A DNA stretch of 64,000 nt from Clostridia bacterium. GTDB taxonomy: Bacteria; Bacillota; Clostridia; Christensenellales; Aristaeellaceae. The stretch covers positions 124,001-188,000 of the forward strand of contig JAFRQX010000033.1 in assembly GCA_017428385.1 (NCBI GenBank), in the 5' to 3' direction. Under the pieces are notes generated by a model. It did not search any database. It worked only from the letters and a program-made list of their open reading frames with translations, and was not told where the DNA came from. Below, piece after piece: positions 59,991 through 64,000 of this stretch (positions are counted from its first letter, which is position 1; the number at the start of each line of letters is the position of its first letter). Both the position numbers and the translations under genes were made by a program.

Positions 59991-62900
59991 ATGAAGTACA
60001 TGATGAAGAAAACAATCGCCTTCCTGCTCACTCTGGTGATGCTGGTTAACATACTGCCTGTGTCTGTCCTGGCAGAGCAACCAGAAGAGGGAAGACGCGG
60101 GCCGTTGAATGCACCTGCGACAAGAAGTGCGCAGGGACATTCTGTCTCTGTTAACTTCGGAAGAGATGTTTATATCTCGGATGAAGATAATGTTTATGTA
60201 TTGGTAAGACAGGTTCAAACTGTTGCTTTTTCTGAAAATGATGTGCGACAGATAATGTGTTACCAAATAGAAAAAGTAAGCAATTCTTCATCGTTCCCGA
60301 TGGTGTTTAACAATCTGAAGGTTGCATATAATGATAATTTGTATGTTACTTATGAATTAAATAATAATACAACACAGGTTCTTTTGTGTTCTGCTCCTGA
60401 CTTGCAAGAATATCGCTTTGTTGGGGATGAGCTTCAAGGTGTAACTGATTATAGCACTTCATACAATTCGAATACTGTTCAGATATCGTTGACTGATGAT
60501 AAAGGCTCTTCAACGATTAATATTGGTGAAGTGTTACCCAATACATATACAGTAGAACTGAAATTCTATCAGTATAATTCGAATGAACCAGAATCGGTAT
60601 CTACATTGGGTGAAGGAACATATACTATCGAAGCAACAGATACCGAAGGACATGTATATCATGCAGAGATTACTGGCAGCAATAGTATCCAGTTCTATGA
60701 TGAGTCCGATACTCTGGTTTCTAGTCTGCCTGAGATAACATCATGGGCTTTCAAAAAAGATGGAGATGTAACGGATACTTTAGGAGATTATGAAATCACC
60801 AGTATCACACCGACTGTTAAAAATGGTGCTAGTAACACAGAAAAGGTTTATGTGTTTGAAGCCAGAGTACCAAAGCATTATACAGTAACTCTTGACTATC
60901 AGGATTCACAGGGGAATACTCCTGAGTCTGTCACATTAAATGATACCTATACTCTTGCAGTAACAACAACAAAAGACGTAGAGCTGACTGCATATATTAA
61001 TACCGATGGCACTCTATCTTCTGCATGGTCGGACGGAAAAAACTATATTCTTAAGGCGAAATCTTTCCAGCTTCAGGATTCAGAAGGCAATCTGGTTGAT
61101 GGAAAACTGGGAAACTATCTTGTAACTTATCCGACGAACATGGATCCGGACAACGGGATTTATCATATTTCCCTGCATGAGCCTAAGACCTGTACAGCTT
61201 CTGTGAATGTACAGGCAACTCTTACGGATAATTATGACTATTATATTGTCGCCAAGAAGAATGGTAGAGCCTATGCATACGCTCAGTTTATAACAACGGC
61301 AGCAAATCTCCAGTTTACAGCTATTACCAGGGATACTCCTGTTCTGGATGAAGAAACAACATTTGAAGTAATCCGTGTGACAAAAGACACATCAGTATCG
61401 GATGGAACTGCTTTCGAAAATGCGGCTGAAGAAGATAAAGTAACAGCTTCCGGCGGGCAAATAGACGGAAACAAGATAACATGGAATCTGACTACGTCCG
61501 AAGACGGTACATCAGATTTTGCCTTTACAGTAGAACCGAATCTTCCGGAAGGAGTATTCCGCAGGGTTCATGTTAATCTCTATAATGAAGATGGAGAAAC
61601 AATTTCAGACACTTACGAAACGGATTTGGCGGGTCATAAATATTTTGTCCGTCTCTACTTGTATGAAAAGAACGAGGATGGTACCAATGGACAATTAATA
61701 GGATATCAGAATCAGAACAGCTGGATCCTTCCTAGCCAGATTCAGGGTATTGATGTTGATTTTACAAATACACAGTTTCAGAATGTGGCAGGATCTGCCG
61801 AGAGCTTGTATGATGGGCAAGGCACTACACAGTATGATCCTGAACAACATAATATACAGGTTCGTCTTCTGCAGGCGGATCAATATGCTGATAGTCAAAG
61901 TATCACCAACAACTCGTTCACATCCGTCATTGAAGGATATATGTTCAAGGCGGCACCCTATGGCAATGTGACTGCTGGCGGTGTAACAACCCTGAATCTT
62001 AAAAAAGCCTATCCTGCTTCATATCATGTTGTAATTCAAAAGGGTGAAGGTGTTGATCTCAACCGTCTGCATAATGAAGGACTAAGACTATACGCAGAAG
62101 CTAACCATCAAAATAACCATAAAGATTATTATATTGAAAACCTGAACAACTTGGGGATGAATGGTCCTGCAGCAGCTGAACTTACGCTTACAATTTGCGA
62201 TAATGATGAAAATAAAAACTGGACCTATAGTCAGGACGATTTTTCAGGGAATGAGACAACCAAAGCCAGACTTGTAAAGAACTTTAACAATGCAAATCTT
62301 ACTTATACAGAAACACCTGATGGTGCATTAATCAAAATAGGTCAAGATGTATTTATTGTTACGTATCCGGAAAAAACAATCATAGATGATAAAGAGACAG
62401 ATCCTGCAAATCCCAAAACGGTATATACGGATTATATAAAGATTGAAAAGATTGAAGTCTCTAACGACTATAGTTATACATCTATCCTTGGTTCAGGTGT
62501 TTACTATGGTATCACAGCACAATACTTTGACCAGGGCGGACATATTCAGAGCAACTTTGCTGCCAACAAGTATTACCCTGGAAATATCGTCGAACCTGAC
62601 CTTGCCGGAAACGGTAGTGTAATTGTTATTGCAGATCCTCAGCCTGCTCCAGATGGGTACTATCTGGAAATAGGTGGCAGCCATGTGGATGGAACCGATA
62701 CTGTTGTCTATATGGGTAATAACGGTACAAGTGACAATGTTCGAAATTCATCGGACAGACCGTGGGTACATGTTGTTCCATCAGAAACAGATTACCTGAA
62801 TGAAAGCATTGTACAGCCGATTATTAATCACGGCATTTCAATTTCAAACGAACTGCTGCAGCATGGTGTGTCGTTTGATCAGAAAACATGTAATATTGAT

Positions 62901-64000
62901 CTTCTCGATCTCCCTGAAGATGCTACGATCTATCTGGATGGCGATGCTCTGAAGGATTGGATTTCCAAGTCTAAAGATGACGGTCTTCATATTACAAAAC
63001 ACCCTAATCAGACAATTGTATTTAATTTTGATACATCCACAGACGTTACCCTTGGACAGTATCATATCCGTTATAGCAGAGATGATGATTATCAGGTTAG
63101 CCATTCTCCCACCGGCAAAGGTGATTCAGTTAATGCTTTCATGGATAATCTTGCTCAGCATATGGTCTTTAACTGTAATAGTGCAAAGAACGTGACAATC
63201 AATACCTGTGTGGGTATGGTACTTGTTCCCAGTAGCGATTCTTATACGTTGATTAATGGAACCAGTGCTGGCTGGATTATATCAAATGGTACGGTTCACA
63301 ACGATGGTGCTGAGTGGCACAGTGTTTACAGTCAACTCCCGTCTGCTACCAAAACAAATCTGACTGTAGGAAAAACAGTTGATGGTAATACTCCTGCGAA
63401 AAACCAGAAGTTTACATTCACTCTTTATCATCTGGATACGAGCAATGAGTGGCAGCAGGTTCCTTCTCCGGAAAATGCATCAAATAATTACAATCCCACA
63501 CAGAATGCAAATGGTGCAGTTTCATTCAACAATGTTGCTTTAGCAGATGAAGATGCAGGTTGGAACGTATATAAAATTACAGAAAGTGGGAAAGCCCAGG
63601 GAACACCTGGTGAATACGTCCAAAATACACAGACAGTATATGCATTCGTCAACTATATTACGGTAGGAAGTACAAAGATTGCCACACCACCTATCTACTA
63701 TATTACAGCAAGTGAAGATGACAATGAGGAAGATACTATTCTTTTCAAGGAAAGTAATTTTAACAAACTTGCTACAACCTTGGAGGGGGCTATTGGATCA
63801 CCTACTGGTGACAATGTCATCAGACTCAAGAAAATGCCCAAACCTGTCTTTGAAAATGAACAGAAAAAGGATGGCTTGTATTTCAAGAAACGGGTTAAGG
63901 GCGCCGGAAATGATAATGATACATTCACATTCCGTGTGACATTGAAGTCGCTCGTTGTGAACGAATCAACCAATACAGTGGTATACAAATTGAAGAAAAC
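59991..64000 (+). CDS. Very large secreted adhesin/pilin-like protein, N-terminal part (runs off right edge)
   Basis: An open frame from ATG 59991 (behind AGAGGG) continues without a stop to the window end, at least 1336 codons. The signal peptide is KKTIAFLLTLVMLVNILPVSVLA. The first 800 residues are beta-rich and unrecognised. About residues 834-1118 resemble a choice-of-anchor-A domain (LGSGVYYGITAQYFDQGGHIQSNFA; NGTSAGWIISNGTVHNDGAEWHSVY). Residues about 1122-1225 resemble a Spy0128/FctA pilin domain (NLTVGKTVDGNTPAKNQKFTF ... YAFVNYI), and another such domain seems to begin near 1300 (FKKRVKGAGNDNDTFTFRVTL). These domains often form internal isopeptide bonds. The gene is visibly richer in A and T than its neighbours. 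Confidence 0.8.
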   Translation, partial: MKYMMKKTIAFLLTLVMLVNILPVSVLAEQPEEGRRGPLNAPATRSAQGHSVSVNFGRDVYISDEDNVYVLVRQVQTVAFSENDVRQIMCYQIEKVSNSSSFPMVFNNLKVAYNDNLYVTYELNNNTTQVLLCSAPDLQEYRFVGDELQGVTDYSTSYNSNTVQISLTDDKGSSTINIGEVLPNTYTVELKFYQYNSNEPESVSTLGEGTYTIEATDTEGHVYHAEITGSNSIQFYDESDTLVSSLPEITSWAFKKDGDVTDTLGDYEITSITPTVKNGASNTEKVYVFEARVPKHYTVTLDYQDSQGNTPESVTLNDTYTLAVTTTKDVELTAYINTDGTLSSAWSDGKNYILKAKSFQLQDSEGNLVDGKLGNYLVTYPTNMDPDNGIYHISLHEPKTCTASVNVQATLTDNYDYYIVAKKNGRAYAYAQFITTAANLQFTAITRDTPVLDEETTFEVIRVTKDTSVSDGTAFENAAEEDKVTASGGQIDGNKITWNLTTSEDGTSDFAFTVEPNLPEGVFRRVHVNLYNEDGETISDTYETDLAGHKYFVRLYLYEKNEDGTNGQLIGYQNQNSWILPSQIQGIDVDFTNTQFQNVAGSAESLYDGQGTTQYDPEQHNIQVRLLQADQYADSQSITNNSFTSVIEGYMFKAAPYGNVTAGGVTTLNLKKAYPASYHVVIQKGEGVDLNRLHNEGLRLYAEANHQNNHKDYYIENLNNLGMNGPAAAELTLTICDNDENKNWTYSQDDFSGNETTKARLVKNFNNANLTYTETPDGALIKIGQDVFIVTYPEKTIIDDKETDPANPKTVYTDYIKIEKIEVSNDYSYTSILGSGVYYGITAQYFDQGGHIQSNFAANKYYPGNIVEPDLAGNGSVIVIADPQPAPDGYYLEIGGSHVDGTDTVVYMGNNGTSDNVRNSSDRPWVHVVPSETDYLNESIVQPIINHGISISNELLQHGVSFDQKTCNIDLLDLPEDATIYLDGDALKDWISKSKDDGLHITKHPNQTIVFNFDTSTDVTLGQYHIRYSRDDDYQVSHSPTGKGDSVNAFMDNLAQHMVFNCNSAKNVTINTCVGMVLVPSSDSYTLINGTSAGWIISNGTVHNDGAEWHSVYSQLPSATKTNLTVGKTVDGNTPAKNQKFTFTLYHLDTSNEWQQVPSPENASNNYNPTQNANGAVSFNNVALADEDAGWNVYKITESGKAQGTPGEYVQNTQTVYAFVNYITVGSTKIATPPIYYITASEDDNEEDTILFKESNFNKLATTLEGAIGSPTGDNVIRLKKMPKPVFENEQKKDGLYFKKRVKGAGNDNDTFTFRVTLKSLVVNESTNTVVYKLKK

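Overview
The window looks like a chromosomal segment of an anaerobic, fibre-degrading gut or rumen member of the Clostridia, most likely a Christensenellales/Aristaeella-like lineage. This is an inference from gene content and style: moderately high GC in most genes, strong AGGAGG-type ribosome sites, many ABC importers with MKK...A-x-A signal peptides, GH10 and GH43 enzymes, indolepyruvate ferredoxin oxidoreductase, T-box control, and SARP-like and VanY-type proteins. No rRNA marker is present, so the taxon is not proven.

Layout. 1-4773 (minus strand): the N-terminal part of a secreted GH10 xylanase, a uridine-kinase-like nucleoside kinase, a DEDD exonuclease and a BaiN/YhiN flavoprotein. 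4972-8061: a polar amino acid ABC importer whose last gene is a two-cysteine amino acid racemase of the DapF/histidine-racemase type. 8113-15458: a membrane-anchored AraC regulator, a LplB/YtcP-type sugar importer with its binding protein, and a secreted FMN/FAD flavocytochrome-like reductase. 15614-22509: iorA-iorB-paaK, then a T-box leader (probable Trp specifier) and a TrpXYZ-type importer. 22581-29553: a LacI repressor facing an arabinan-utilisation operon (CUT1 importer, secreted GH43 arabinanase, cytoplasmic GH43 arabinofuranosidase), with three copies of a palindromic operator.

29809-40805: a SAM methyltransferase divergent from an adenosine-deaminase/SLOG-like fusion, an AI-2E transporter, a zinc-ribbon membrane protein overlapping a TPM protein, a MATE transporter, cysK with an operator-like palindrome on its -35 box, and queH. 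The gaps here carry unusual repeats: heptanucleotide tandem repeats, a REP-like palindrome and a four-unit hairpin array. 40887-48200: housekeeping genes tex, purA, purB and trmB, then a DUF2142 membrane protein. 48392-50722: a second polar amino acid importer with possible ArgR-type sites. 50781-54143: two VanY-like carboxypeptidases followed by an OmpR-type response regulator and a sensor kinase.

54187-55350: seven tRNA genes on the minus strand, divergent from RNase P RNA. 55366-56675: an MBL hydrolase and tadA. 57124-64000: a BTAD (SARP-like) regulator with a degenerate GGDEF-like C-terminus, surrounded by TGTAAC motifs, then two secreted proteins. The last is a very large AT-rich adhesin (choice-of-anchor-A-like and Spy0128-like regions) that runs off the right edge.

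The main functional themes are import and cleavage of plant arabinan and xylan, import and fermentation of amino acids (especially aromatic ones), cell-wall trimming, and surface adhesion. The least familiar pieces are the ADA-SLOG fusion, the GAAATAT hairpin array, the racemase fused by overlap to an importer operon, and the SARP/TGTAAC/adhesin region.
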